Origin: Gautieria morchelliformis
Lineage: Eukaryota; Basidiomycota; Agaricomycetes; Gomphales; Gomphaceae
NCBI GenBank assembly: GCA_015179125.1
Contig: WHVA01000211.1
Span: 62,001-126,000, forward strand
Length of the DNA: 64,000 nucleotides
Direction of reading: 5' to 3'
Shown: in pieces, positions 22,562 to 34,455 of the stretch
How positions within the stretch are numbered: the first letter of the stretch is position 1
Layout of the letters: the number at the start of each line of letters is the position of its first letter
The notes under the pieces: model-generated
What the model saw: the letters and a program-made list of their open reading frames with translations, nothing else
Databases searched by the model: none
What the model was told of the DNA's origin: nothing
Position numbers and translations under genes: made by a program

Positions 22562-24263
22562 TTACAATTTACTTCTCTCAGTTTTCTTCACATATGCGAT
22601 GCCCGCGCCTAAGGATAGCTATTAAGGATTTAGCGGGTATGCAAAGGTGTTGTCTGAATGATAAATCGCTCTTACTTTGCCGGAGGACAAGTTCTTTGTC
22701 ACAAACGTCAACTCTGTGATGCCGGAATTAGGGGCATTGTCGACCTCCCAAACAGATGTCTCCAATTTATCTAAAATCGGCTCATTATTGTCCCGATGGA
22801 CGTATCGGCAGGGTGAGAACGTACCACCAAGTTTCACTGGGCTAGTAAATCTCACACCGAATGCTTTCAGGGCGTTCGGGTCATTGCTGCCAATAGCGGT
22901 AAGAATGCCGCGTGCCACAAACCCGTAAGAGGCAAGCCCATGCAATATGGGACCTCCAAACCCAGCTGCCATTCCGATCGCCGGTTCTGTATCAAGGTGA
23001 TGAAAACGAGTGTGACGTTCATGGTGACGAGAACAGATGGTAGTGTAGAGTAACGCGTGTTGGGCACTAACCGATATGGAGTGGATTATAGTCGCCACTT
23101 AGCCTATAAAGGATTGCCTGCTCCTGTGAAATAGTCTGTGTGAAGACGAAGGTTGGCTTTCGATCCTTCGGAACGGCTTTAGCAACTGGTGCTGATGCAA
23201 TAGATTTACTGAACGAGCGTTCATATGATTTCGCACCGACGTTGAAGGATGATGACTTAAGTTAGGAATTATTTAGAGTCCAGAAGATGGACATGAATAA
23301 CATGGCAGAGAGGCGACTAGAGATAACTCACAAACATTCTTGCATATGCATCCCCAGTGCCATTGACCAAGACGGTTTCCTGATCCACAATAATGCCACT
23401 TCCTGCAGGAATACATCCGTGGGTTAATATTGAGTCGAGTATTTGAAACGAAGAAAATACACATGTAACGTTGTAGACACATACTGTTTTCGTGAATGCC
23501 GACCAGTCTTTTTTGAAGAGTCCACCCCGAGCCGCTGACAAGGGGTAAAGGTTTGATTATTTCGATGAATTGAGAACCGTGAACCTGAAAAGTATTGGGT
23601 GGAAGATCACCGAAGTATTCAAATTGTCCCAAGTAAATTGTCAAACCACTCTGTCCGGGTTAAACACGGGAAGGCCGGGAACCGCCTCCCCACGTCCTTT
23701 CACGAGATCACGAAAGTTTGAAACATCAGTGTTATCCACTACAATATGGGGGATTTAAGCATTCCATTGCGGGTGATATCAGTCGTGATGAGACAAGTGA
23801 TGAGGTTTAGCGGAACTAGCTTAGACGAAAGCTGGGACGTACATTTGAGCGGCAACACCACCGGATAGGTAGGGAATGCGGAGAATTTTTTGTCTAAATA
23901 TGCCCTATATAAACAGAGACAATCAGGCCTCACACAAATGGGCGCTCACCAAGCTCTATAGAGAAATGGATAGTGATGCGAAATTGTGAATAGAACGTCT
24001 ATGTATCAAGAAGAAATATACGTGCCATAAACGAAGGGGAAGTCAGTCTTCTGGGCTCCAATACCTACTGCATATAACAGTAGATCACGTTTGTTCCACA
24101 CAACCTTCACGTTTACATGTAAGCGTCACATTATACGTCGAGATTGGGAATCCAAGAGATAATTCGAAGCAACTGGTAAGACGAGGACCAGGATGGAGGA
24201 ATGTTTCTAACTTACAGATTGAGGCTCATACTGGTGTCCGACCGCTTGTGCAAGTGAGGCCAT
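22562..24263 (-). CDS. Peroxisomal MaoC-like enoyl-CoA hydratase 2 (PTS1 SKL)
   Basis: Hydrates trans-2-enoyl-CoA to (R)-3-hydroxyacyl-CoA in peroxisomal beta-oxidation, in the manner of the hydratase part of fungal Fox2/MFE-2. The start at 24263 ([16 protein letters not shown]) leads into [46 protein letters not shown] (the non-catalytic first hotdog) and then the hydratase-2 motif [11 protein letters not shown] with [20 protein letters not shown] and [13 protein letters not shown] follow. The last exon ends [15 protein letters not shown], giving the peroxisome signal SKL. Joining VY to DKKFSAF seems to need a 6-nt exon (23950-23955) preceded by a GC-AG intron (23956-24025). It shares a 519-bp divergent promoter with the dehydrogenase at 24783. 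Confidence 0.9.
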
Positions 24264-24782
24264 CGTGGTCTGAGACTGACAGCTCCGGGTTCGGTGACCA
24301 CAAGGTTCCGGTCACGTGCACAAGGATGTGACGTAAATGTGACACTTCACCACCAATCGGAGGTACACGGTACCCTCTCTGGGATAGAGTACATTGATCA
24401 TATCGTACTGTAAGTAAGTATTCAGACTCCGACCCTACCAACTTAGACTCGAGCTCCTTGACTGTTCACGATTAGAAGATATAGTCGTTCTAATCTTTGC
24501 AAGATGAGATATAGAGACTGAATTCGAGTCTAATCTAGCCGACTTGTAACATTAATCGGGTGATCATATTCTAACGCTTGTTTACGCAGCTGACTCAGAT
24601 TGCCATTTAGCCAGAAAATTTAGCCAGAAAAGGAATGCGCGGTCGCACGCTCAACTGCAACTAGCCGTTAAATACTCACGACGTCCATCGAAATAGTCCC
24701 AGGCTGTGGGACTATCACACATCGTGACTGCATATAAGAAATTAACTGAGGAAAGAGGCTCCCACATCCTCCTACACACGAC
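24264..24782. promoter_or_regulatory. Divergent promoter region (MaoC hydratase / alcohol dehydrogenase)
   Basis: 519 bp separate two start codons pointing away from each other. No conserved fungal regulatory box could be assigned with confidence. A short direct repeat, TTTAGCCAGAAAA, lies at about 24605-24630. Shared control of the two genes is an inference from the arrangement. Confidence 0.5.
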
Positions 24783-26245
24783 ATGGAAGGCCTGACCGCA
24801 ATACCCAACACGATGAAAGGCCTGCAGATTAAGCAGTTCAAGAAACCGTACCACTACTCCAAAGACATTCCCGTGCCAAAGATCGTACACGACAACGATG
24901 TTCTCATCAAGGTTGCAGTGGCTGGATACTGTCACACAGAGATGATGGTTCAGAACGGCGAGTTTGAGAGCAAGATGGGAACCCATAACAAGCTGCCACT
25001 CATCCCTTCCCACGAGGGAACCGGAATAGTCGTAGCTGTTGGTTCACACGTCTCCCATGTGAAGGTAATGCAGTCCTGTATCTCAATGTTAACGGCCAGG
25101 TGCTCACGTTGTGCAGGTAGGGGACCGCGTAGGAAGTATAGCATTAAAAAACCCTTGCGGAAGATGTTCTGATTGCAAGATGGGAGTGTCAAAGTATTGT
25201 GAGATCCAGGATATGACGGGCGTGACCTCAAACGGTGCTGCAGCCGAGTACATGGTTGCCGATAGCAAATCCACGGTACCATTGCCGTCTAACCTCACAT
25301 TTGAAGCTGCTGCCCCGCTCATGTGTGCTGGTGGGTCACAATTTTCACACAATTTAAACTTACTGCAACAACACATTGTCGTACAGGAGCAACAATGTAC
25401 TGTGGATTGAAGACCGCCAACCTACTACCTGGCCAGACCGTTGCGATCATTGGAGCTGGTGTCGGTCACCTAAAATACCCACTCCCGATCCGTTGAAACT
25501 TACAAGCGTTTAGGCTTTGGGACATCTGGGCGTCCAGTTCGCCAAATGCATGGGACTCCGCGTTGTCTCTGTCGATTCACGCCAAGCGCCGTTAGACCTC
25601 GTCAAAAAGCTCAAATATGCTCCGGTACGAGTGTTACCAATCTCCGCATCAAGTATGTCGCCACAAGGCTCATGGCCCTTCAGGATTACGCGCTCGATGC
25701 CACTAAGGGGGTAGAGTATGCTCTCAAGGAGATCGGCGGGGAGGGAGTTGATGCAACTCTTATGGCAACTGATGCGATCCCTGCTTATGAATATGGTCTT
25801 CGTCTGACAAGAAAGCATGGTACTTTCGTAGTGATTGGACAGTAAGTTTTTTTCTTTCTTTTTTTTCGGTGTCTCGCGTATCGTAATTCTCACATTATTT
25901 TAGGCCGTTTGATCCCATTGTGAGCATCCGTATTATGGAGAAGCAATTGTGACCAGCATAAACTGATTTTTTTACAGCCGATACATTATAATTGGCTTGT
26001 CTTTCGCAACCTCACTATAAAGGGTTCTCTACTGAGCGACGGCCAGATGGCCAGAGAGATGGTTGACCTTGTCTCAGAGAAGGGTATGTAACATTTCGAT
26101 TTGCAATCCCTCGCTAGAACGTCTTGCAGGTATCGAAGTCAAGACGCGCACTTATGCCCTGGAGGACGTTGAAACGCTGATGAGAGACTACCACAAAGAA
26201 GATCATGCCGGAAAGTTAGTTCTGCGTGTCTCTGAGGACCTGTAA
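24783..26245 (+). CDS. Zinc-dependent alcohol dehydrogenase (MDR family)
   Basis: NAD(P)-dependent alcohol/aldehyde oxidoreductase, probably cytosolic. The N-terminus MKGLQIKQFKKPYHY leads to the catalytic zinc ligands AGYCHTE and PSHEGTG. The structural zinc loop CGRCSDCKMGVSKYC has four cysteines in the usual spacing. The coenzyme fold has VAIIGAG and, after an intron, ALGHLGVQFAKCMG. The next exons give KYAP-DYALDATKGVEYAL, GGEGVDATLMATDA, GTFVVIGQPFDPI, HYNWLVFRNLTIKGSLL and a C-terminal YALEDVETLMRDYH, HAGKLVLRV. Seven or so short GT-AG introns keep the frame. The first Met (24783) lies ten codons before MKGLQI, so either may start. The frame is intact and the product should be active. 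Confidence 0.9.
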
Positions 26246-26868
26246 TTGTGTCCAAATGAAACACGAGTCAAAGGGTTGACATGTTGGCACATTAAAACGT
26301 TTCTCTATTTCTGAGTCAGGAAACTACCCAGGAAGCGACGTCTCCTGGGTTTAGCAATTAAAGGGAGCTATACGGTGGCTCCATTGCGGTGTATAGTTCT
26401 TTGACTCGGAATGCTGCGGACAGCTTCCGCCATGTCACTAGTAAGTATAACGGTGCACATCGGGGAGCAAAAGGCGCTGCAGAAATACGAACGAGACCGT
26501 ATTTCTAGAAAATCGAAGGGCCAGCAAATCTGTTAAAGCTGGGTCAAGCCTTGGAAGTTATGGGCTTGCACGCGCAGGCGCAAGAAGCGACATCAGAAAT
26601 AATCCCCGACTCCGACTGAAAGGAGGGAGAGTGTCGACACAACCTGGTCAGGATCAGTTTATGATGTATGAAACGCTTTACCCTTTGTTGAATACCCCTG
26701 CTTTATCTGTTACTATCCCGCTCATGTTTCACGCTTTTTTGTTGAAAGCCATCATTATCCCAGGAAGAGATTAACGGAGTCGGGGACGGGCGCTGTTGCT
26801 CCGCTCCGATTCGATGATGTGATGTTGTGACATATGGGCGTGGGCGGGTTGGAAAACTTGTGGCGCTT
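26246..26868. other. Intergenic region with third copy of the dispersed repeat
   Basis: No gene is seen. At about 26618-26770 the sequence GTGTCGACACAACCT, CAGTTTATGATGTATGAAAC, CCCTGCTTTAT and CCATCATTATCCC follows the same order as the repeat copies at 14.8 and 15.1 kb. The rest is the 3' flank of the dehydrogenase and the 5' flank of the F-box gene. Confidence 0.5.
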
Positions 26869-27875
26869 ATGACTTCGACTCCAAAGGATGTCGGTGAGAA
26901 GAACAAGTGAGTGCTTTACATGGGTGCCAGCAAGCTAATCTTACATACGCTCTATTCTACTTCGTTTCGCCCACTTCTAACAATATCAGGTGGCGATCAC
27001 AGGAACCCAAGTCTCAATGGCATCATTTGCCCGTCGAGATCGTTCAGCGGATATTTGAGCTTGCTGCCACGTCAACTTCCACAGCACTTGTGTTGTCTCT
27101 TGTCTCCAGGACGGTGTTGGAATGGACGCTCCCCGTTCTTTACCGTACTATCGTAATCAGGGATCACCGCGATCTAGCCAATTTCAAAGCGGCAATCGGC
27201 TCACGAGCACGAAAAAAATGTTATCACCATACCATACGGAACCTGTATCTACCCAAGGAGATGCGCCTTTTCATCCCTCAAGAGTTCCTCTCGCTGGAGC
27301 ACCTTGCTTTCTCGCCTTTTAGCCCTGGAGACTATTCGTCGCTGCCTCCCTTTCCTTCGCTAACCCACCTCACAGTGTACGAACCCCGAGAGTGTATCTT
27401 TCTTCACCTCCCATCATTTCAGTCAATTACCCACCTATATATCGCGTCCAGGGATAAAATCACTCATCACGTCCCAGGCATTGTGACACATGCCAGTATT
27501 CCCAACCTCACGCATTTTGTCTGTCACATTTTTACCACGGTATCTCCTTGGATTGACGAAGGCCTACGAAAACTTCTCACATGGTTTCACGGTTTCGAAA
27601 AGCTTCGTGTTGTTGGCCTGGCACCAATGACGTTTGATCAAACCCGTGGGTTTGAGCCCGACACAAGCATCCAAATCGGGTCCCTGCTCCGTAGGATTGA
27701 ACACGAGGGGCATCCCAAAATGGTCCTCATTCACCTCGATTTTGATGTGACCGTGTGGGAAAATTGGTGTCACGGACAAGAGAACGTCTGGGAATTAGCC
27801 GAGCGGTTACTGCTGGAGCAAAGTGACCTATCTTCTACAGCGCGTAATTTCAGTCGCATTACTTATCATGATTGA
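26869..27875 (+). CDS. F-box protein with leucine-rich C-terminal part (307 aa)
   Basis: A likely substrate receptor of an SCF ubiquitin ligase. Two exons, 26869-26906 and 26990-27875, are joined by an 83-bp GT-AG intron; they sum to 924 bp in frame. The short first exon (MTSTPKDVGEKNK) leads to the F-box HHLPVEIVQRIFELAAT followed by LVLSLVSRTVLEWTLPVLYR, the usual agaricomycete form. The rest has irregular leucine-rich segments (SLEHLAFSPF, SLTHLTVYEPRE, SITHLYIASRD, NLTHFVCHIF). I chose the ATG at 26869 because the alternative, reading straight from upstream of 26990, has no ATG. This is a large, fast-changing family, so the target cannot be guessed. Confidence 0.75.
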
Positions 27876-28917
27876 TGCAACAGGTATGCTGGAACCACGC
27901 CTAGAACGTCTTACAGTCAAACACCAAAGCGACACATAACATCGACTCCAGAAGGTTGGACGAACTTGATCACCTCATTTTCCCCAGGCGATTACTTCAA
28001 GGCTATAAATAGTCTATCCCTGTAATCGCTCTGTTCTCGGGAGCCCTGACTGCGTTTGACGATCCCGGCTCTCGATTGCATCATAGGTACATATTCAACT
28101 GTTGCCTAGAATGGGCCACGAGTTGTGTTCGCAATTATGCCATACGGCTTTGCGCCACTTATCACGAGCTCACCTCGTTGTAGTGTGTTCCGGATCTCCC
28201 GTGACGCACTGCTTGATGACGTACTTGTCTACAGCATAGCTTTACTTTCACTAACTGCATGATTACATAACTGGTAATGCGAGGCAGGGTGATGTCGATT
28301 AATCCGCACCACTTGTGCTGAGGCTTGAGGAGGTTTGAACATCAGGGGTATGTTAAGCGTATAGGGGTTAATGGCGCTCTCGTGATGGTAATATTCGTCG
28401 TCGTCGCACTGACATTAATACGCTACCGAGGCCACGGGTTATGACTACTCCCGTTTTTCCAGCTCGTGTTGGTACCGACCATCACGCTGCCACGATATAT
28501 CTGATCAACTTCGGTGCATGTCACATGTTTAATGAATCACCTCATGTCCACAGTCATGCACGTGCTCCGCATCCTCGCTGCTGAGAAATTCAGGCATATC
28601 ATGGCTCTATCGTCGAGACCCATCAGGAAACTAGCCACAGAAAAAGAGATAACGAGCAAGCAAGACGCACAAGATCATGCGAAGAAGGCGGGCTGAGATG
28701 AGCTATATTAGGGTCCTGTGGAGCGACTGAATGCGAGAAGGTGTTAGTAGTGAGGACAGATTGGCGTTTGCGAAGTGTGTCGCGCTGTAACAATCTGGTG
28801 TGAAAACCCACGTCAGCAGGGAAGCGGTAATCAAGTAACTTAGAGGACGGACAGAGAAAAAAGAGAGCTGGTGTGAACTGGATGGGGAAGAAAATAAGCT
28901 TCATCGACTAAAGGTGC
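27876..28917. other. Intergenic stretch, 1 kb
   Basis: It holds the 3' flanks of the F-box gene and of the minus-strand DUF6534-like gene. The short frame at 28514-28696 has no family features. I see no supported gene, RNA or repeat. Confidence 0.4.
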
Positions 28918-30660
28918 AAGACGCGACGAATGCATCCGCACGTTTTCCGAGCATTAAATGTAAGGCTGCAAAGAGATAATTGTCTGTCACAGAAGAGAAA
29001 AATGTTCAGCGACCTTTAGAGTACAGCCGATGCATATACCTCACCCTCCATTGCAAGGTACTATCGCAATAGTTCAGTATTAACCATTTGGTCTGTCAGA
29101 GATGCAAGCGCACTGTGATCATCACCGCTGCTTCCATCAACCTGTGCCGTGCGCTCTCTTATACAGGCAGATTGGCTAACATCAGAAACTGAACTCACAT
29201 GGCTAGAACGCCCCGATTGATCGTATAAATGAGTAATGAATTCACAAGTTCGTTGGTTCTTTGGTTCCAGAAGCATTTATGAGTTTGGCGAATGTTTACC
29301 GGTGAAAGAAACCGAACCTTGTGAGCCCAGTACGCGAGAAATGCAGGAAATAACACAAGGACAACGTAATAATGACATCTGCTAACACAGAGGTCACGCA
29401 TTTGGTGGCTAGAATCGCCTTCAGACCACACGGTAATGGTTGTCGACGATGTGAGATACGAGCATCATGTGTGTTAATAAACACACATACTTGGAATGTC
29501 TTTGTTGAGACTATTGTTATTGTTGGGTGGCGAAGCCTAACAGGGACATCCTCAGTTTAACAATGACAGTGAAACGAAACAGAACCACGCTCACATATCT
29601 CCTGCAATCACTAATCGAGCACCGAGTGCGTGGTATAACTCGTCAGCGAACAACATACTTAGATCGATTCTCATGCTCACGCATCCCTAGAGCTGTGCTT
29701 TACATAAGTTGGAGGTAGTAGTAACCTGGGGACACACCAACCTAGCTGCGCGGTGGCGAAAACAAACTGCTCGTTCGAAGTTAAATGCCAAGACATGTCG
29801 ATCAAATCTAAACACGTACTGCCGGGGCCACGATCAGCAGGTTCTTATCGCTGACTTTAGAGAAATCAACAACATCCGTATACCGTTGTATATAGTGATA
29901 GATTCTTACGTATCCATAGCTGCATCAAGTAGAAGCTGCCGGTAGATTAACATGGTGATACGAAGAGATCGTCTCTCGTATACATACGCCCGGACTATGA
30001 ATGTGACAAGCACCTTGACATACGATAAGATAGGACACCCAAACAAGTATGAGGACGAACTGTTATGCCTACTTCCAGCTGGTGTTGGAAGCGCACGTGA
30101 ACGTATAGCCTCCATAGAAGCAAATGGCACATCACGAACAGAAAAACTCCTGACGTTGTCCGTTATTCATGCACCCCTGTCTAAAACAAATCAAACGACC
30201 CACCAAACTAGTCGCTCAAGTAGGTCAAGTTTTCCAAAGCCTTCTACCAGGTAAAACCATGACATATGCACAACCAGCACGCTGACGCATCCATGTGGTT
30301 AGCTGCTCATCTATTGTGCCAAGGAAAACCCACACTTGGAACGAGTCAATTATCCTGTTTGGAACAATACTGTAGATCAGAAATGAGTGCAGCTTAACAA
30401 ACACTTTACTCGCCATAGACCCAAGACCTATTACCCAGCCGAGCATCAACAACTTGAACTTGAACCGGGGTATGCAGATGCGCCAGATATTGCGGACATA
30501 CCAGTGATTGTATTGAGAGACCATCCGACTTCCAGTATCTACGAAAATACCGGAAGGCCTGGTCGGTAGTGAAGCCATACAGAATAGTAGCGAAGATTGA
30601 CCCGATGTACAATGTGCCGAATGTTGCTTCAAGCAAAGAGACGTCGGCGGGTGTGGTCAT
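28918..30660 (-). CDS. DUF6534-like multi-pass membrane protein (divergent)
   Basis: An agaricomycete-specific integral membrane family of unknown function. The N-terminal exon fits the family: EATFGTLYIGSIFATILYGF, then QAFRYFRRYWKSD. A late exon gives the hallmark SVLADVIITLSLCYFLHFSR followed by NELVNSLLIYTINRGVL, where family members usually have a similar RTG...LI..T.N.G stretch. The C-terminus LTFNARKTC matches the common LATLNAR end. Between 29.5 and 30.3 kb the sequence is hard to align and I could not trace all exons, so the gene may be functional with unusual introns or decayed. It lies in the same direction as the neighbouring family member at 31275-33131, with a 614-bp gap that shows no gene. 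Confidence 0.55.
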
Positions 30661-31274
30661 TCTGGCACTTGCTTTCTGGGAGCTCAGTATCGCGCAGGTC
30701 GTGGACTGAAACCAAACAAATTACTACCCATGTTATCCATATTTTTGCATACTGTATAAAGATTAGGCGCACCAAACGCCGTAGGCTTTCCCACGCGTTT
30801 TTATGCGATGCACTAACGAAGCAGGAAGTAGCTCACCGAGAGCGCTGGATCTATCAACTGCGTGGGAGAAAAATAGAATATTGCTTATCAGACTACTGCG
30901 CCAAGTCACGATGACTAGTCGACTATATCCGTAATTTGTCGTTATATAACACAGCAGAATTCATACATTATTATTGGTTGCAGGGTATGTTGGAGCTACA
31001 ATGCCACGAACGTTGATTCAGCAAGGGTTGAATGACTGTTGGTGGCGGGTTACGAATCATAAGCTCCTTTGCAGAGAGCGGGACGGGTGTCAGGAAAGAT
31101 GGTCTGCTTTGTCCATGTCTGTTATCGTGCTGGGGGTGCTTTCACAGTGGCCTTTCGATGCGGTGGGGGGAGCTGACAAAGAGCTTGAGGGGGTGGCTAC
31201 GGCAATTATGTGGTCCTGAGTATCCCGACGAGAAGTAAATAGCTGGAGCGGGGGTCTTCGCCCCGTTGGGAACT
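30661..31274. promoter_or_regulatory. Region between the two DUF6534-type genes
   Basis: 614 bp upstream of the downstream DUF6534-like gene. Plus-strand frames at 30597-30914 and 30974-31238 have no family features. I see no repeat or RNA gene. Confidence 0.35.
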
Positions 31275-33131
31275 TCAGAAATGGCGATGAGGCTTGTCAC
31301 AAATCGTGATTGCATTGGGCTCTCTTACATTTGACTCAATAGCGCTGCGGACCTCTCGATCGCCGGTAACAGAGCTGAGGACGAAAGAGGTTCCCGTATC
31401 CCCTTCGTCTGTGGCATCGCGATTACTTCGCAGACCAGATATATGTTCGCGTGCATTGAGTCTGGATACCGTCGTAAATAACGGAGGTCGGAGGGGAAAT
31501 ACACAGCGGAACGTACGTGGCTAAGAAGGCGTTGGTGTACACTGAATCATTGGCTGAGGTCAACGTACAAGAAGTGCGATGCTGAGAATATACTTACATT
31601 TGCTAGCGATAAGATGGAAGGCTCCGAAAATAAATGTGTTGGGCCATATGACGAACGTGATGAGCTGGACAAATCCCGTCCCTCTAAGGCACGAAATAGA
31701 CTATCTCAGTCGCCAGAATCAAAGACGGCCGGGGAAGGTAATCGTACGAGGCTAGAATTCCCCTAGTAACGACGAACACGATAAGACGGTCGATGAGCAT
31801 TTCTGTGCTCTGGACTCCGGAGCGACTGGCATTCAAGTAATAGCATAATGACAAGGAAATGATGAGATCGCCTAGATCTGCACTCAGCATTTGAGCAATA
31901 ATCGTAAACTAAGGCAGAGGACGTCAGGACAATTGTGCACAATGAGTCGTAAAACGCGACACATAGAAGAGGAATCAGCCACCTTCCCGTCTAGTATTGT
32001 GCTGAAAGACGGCTGTCGTATGCTGTATAATGCATCCTGGCGTCAGTGTCAAACAGGTGTACGGCACCAAGACATACCCTTCATACACCTCACCTGATTA
32101 GGCACGTGGATTGAGTATGCCTAATCAATGGAATTGAACAAATCCTACCAATGCCAAGACCTATAAAAACAAAGTGAGAGGGCTGGAGCAGCGCAGAACA
32201 GACACAATGAACCCAATTGTGCCCCTGAGAATATACTCTTGTGGTAGTACAGAGGAAAGAATAATTTTAAGCCGCTGATGTCCACAACGGGATGAATGGC
32301 TTACCGTGACCAGCGTGAGTCGCCAGTTTCTGTGACTGACTAGGACAGTCGAGTAAAGGGTGATGTTATGTCGAAATCGGAATAAAAAGTGTACGATGGG
32401 CTTACGTATGTGCAACCGTCTGATCCAGAATCTGTGGACGGATCGGCATGGGATTACCACATACGAGATGATTTACTGCTTACGCTCGTCCGATGAATGT
32501 GATTATTACCGTCAATGCCAGCTCCACCTGTGCGAGGATAATAAGAGGCCGATACCCGTGAATGGACTGATTCTCACTAAGATGCTCCTAAAGAACGATA
32601 AGTCATTGAAAAATCCACAAAACTCGGCGGACAAGGCTCACCAGACAAGATGGTCAATAGCGGTGGGTTGATTAAAGTTTTTAATAAGATACCAGTACCC
32701 GGCATGTGCAGACACTATCGTGTGGAGCAGCTCCAAAGCACTGGGTGCATCTGTGAGGAATGTGATGAGATCGCCGCCCAAGATACACACCATAGACCAA
32801 AAACCTAGAATTAGAAGGACGTGGTATTCATTGTTTGATTGTGAGAACACGACAGGAGGAGACGCACAAAATTGCGAAAGATCAGGGAGTCCTTATTCCC
32901 ATACGTCTTACAGTACCAGTAGCCCTGAGCACCTAAGATACCCTGAAACCTAGGGACAAGGTTCAGACTATAGGGGTTGCATTTTCGGACGTCATACCCC
33001 ACAGACAGCAAGAGACCAATGAATAACGGCCCTCTGTAGATGATGTTAACACATCATATTTCCATCGGGATGAAAGATACACACATGATCGACTGTAATC
33101 CAAATGATCCCGCAGGACCAGTCATGGCCAT
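31275..33131 (-). CDS. DUF6534-type multi-pass membrane protein
   Basis: Membrane protein of unknown function with about seven predicted helices. The start (MAMTGPAGSFGLQSI) splices to GPLFIGLLLS, then GILGAQGYWYCKTYGNKD, ALELLHTIVSAHAGYWYLIK, FNQPTAIDHLVW, SHRNWRLTLVT and the hallmark DLIISLSLCYYLNASRSG. LIDRLIVFVVTRGIL, GFVQLITFVIWPNTFIFGAF and VYTNAFLA-TLNAREHISG follow. The order and spacing of these blocks match the family from end to end, and a polar tail of about 60 residues ends at HRHF-TGA. Some middle exons (32.0-32.3 kb) are not resolved. An alternative Met at 33125 exists. It forms a tandem pair with the more divergent gene at 28918-30660. Confidence 0.75.
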
Positions 33132-34030
33132 GCTGGAGGCGAACCAATGAGGATGGTGGCGAATGCTGCCAGGTGGGGCTCATGACTTTTGTAACGTTAG
33201 CGGAGTTCCGTGCATAGAAGCGCAGTCACGGTGGTTGAATATATTCAGTGTCACCCTGACTTAGATAAGGCGTACCTCGGACACCTGTTGATACTTCTCA
33301 TTCGAAGTTGCACCATTCAGTCAGTCCTTGCGGTACAGTGTACAGTGTACATGCCCATTGACAAACTTGATCGATCATGCAGTACGGCACGTTGACACTC
33401 GGCCGGCAAGCTGACTCATCCGAGCATCAGTCATCAGACGCTCGGTTCTGCATACCTACCGGTTAATCTACTTACCATAGAGCACGCATAGATACCCTAG
33501 TTCCTACGAGTGTTCTGACCATGATTCTTGTGGATCCAACTCGGAACGCGAGCGTTGTCTTGCGTGGAAATAGGCGGTACGTATATAGGTATATATTAAT
33601 TATCGGTGAAATCTGAAATCTGAAAGTCTATCTCAGGTCTCTGCGCATGAGGCTTGTACTCGCAATATTCTGACCAAATTCCGGCTGATCGTCTGCCATG
33701 CGTCAGACATGCCCCCGGGGCCTCGCCGTTCGCATCGGCTCATGCGTGCGAAAGGCTCGCCTCACACTAGGATCGATCGAGAGCGCTGGAGAATCGAGAT
33801 TGGCCATGAGGAAGTCGTACTTACATAACATAAGACGAATGCTCTGTTGTGGCCATGGTAACCACACTGTATGAAAGCGCTTTGGGCGCCTCACTGCAGA
33901 AGTGTCTCCAGTTTTCCTGATGGCATTGGTCGACGAGTGGTCCCAAGGTGAAGTTGCTCATGCATCGCCCAGAGTTTCACCTCCGAGTGCTTCGTCCGCC
34001 CGGATTCATAATCATGATGACATCCTCAGG

Positions 34031-34455
34031 ACGATTAGGTATTCAGCTAAGATTGAAAACGACTTCCAAGTTGTCTGCTTATAGGCTCCGGCACGGTATT
34101 GTTCTTGCCCTTGTCACGTAGGTGCCATTGACTTGTGGTGAAACGTCCAGATCCAGGTTCTACTGATTTCAAACCATTTCTGTTCTTCCTTTCGGTATGA
34201 CACTGGATCTTTGACTACTCCTTCGCGAGGATGGGGGGTACCCAGGACGATTAGGTATTCAGCTAAAATTGAAAACGGCTTCCAAGTTGTTTGCGTATAG
34301 ACTCGGGCGTGGCATTGTTCTTGCCTTTGTCGCGTAGGTGCCATTGACTTATCGTGAAACGTGCAGATCCAGATTCTACTGATTTCAAACCATTTCTGTT
34401 CTTTCGGTATGACACTGGATCTTTGACTACACCTTCGCGAGGATGGGGGGTGCTG
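34031..34455. repeat. Tandem duplication, two units of about 210-216 bp
   Basis: Unit 1 (34031-34246) and unit 2 (34247 to about 34455) both begin ACGATTAGGTATTCAGCTAA and both end near CGCGAGGATGGGG. They differ at scattered positions and by one small indel (CTTCCTTTCGG versus CTTTCGG). On the minus strand both units are open and give repeated peptides such as QKWFEISR and TTWKSFSILAEYL, but with no recognisable family. Confidence 0.85.

Noticed and set aside
26907-26989. Extension of the F-box frame to a GTG start
   Set aside because: A short first exon with ATG at 26869 and a good GT-AG intron gives a better model.
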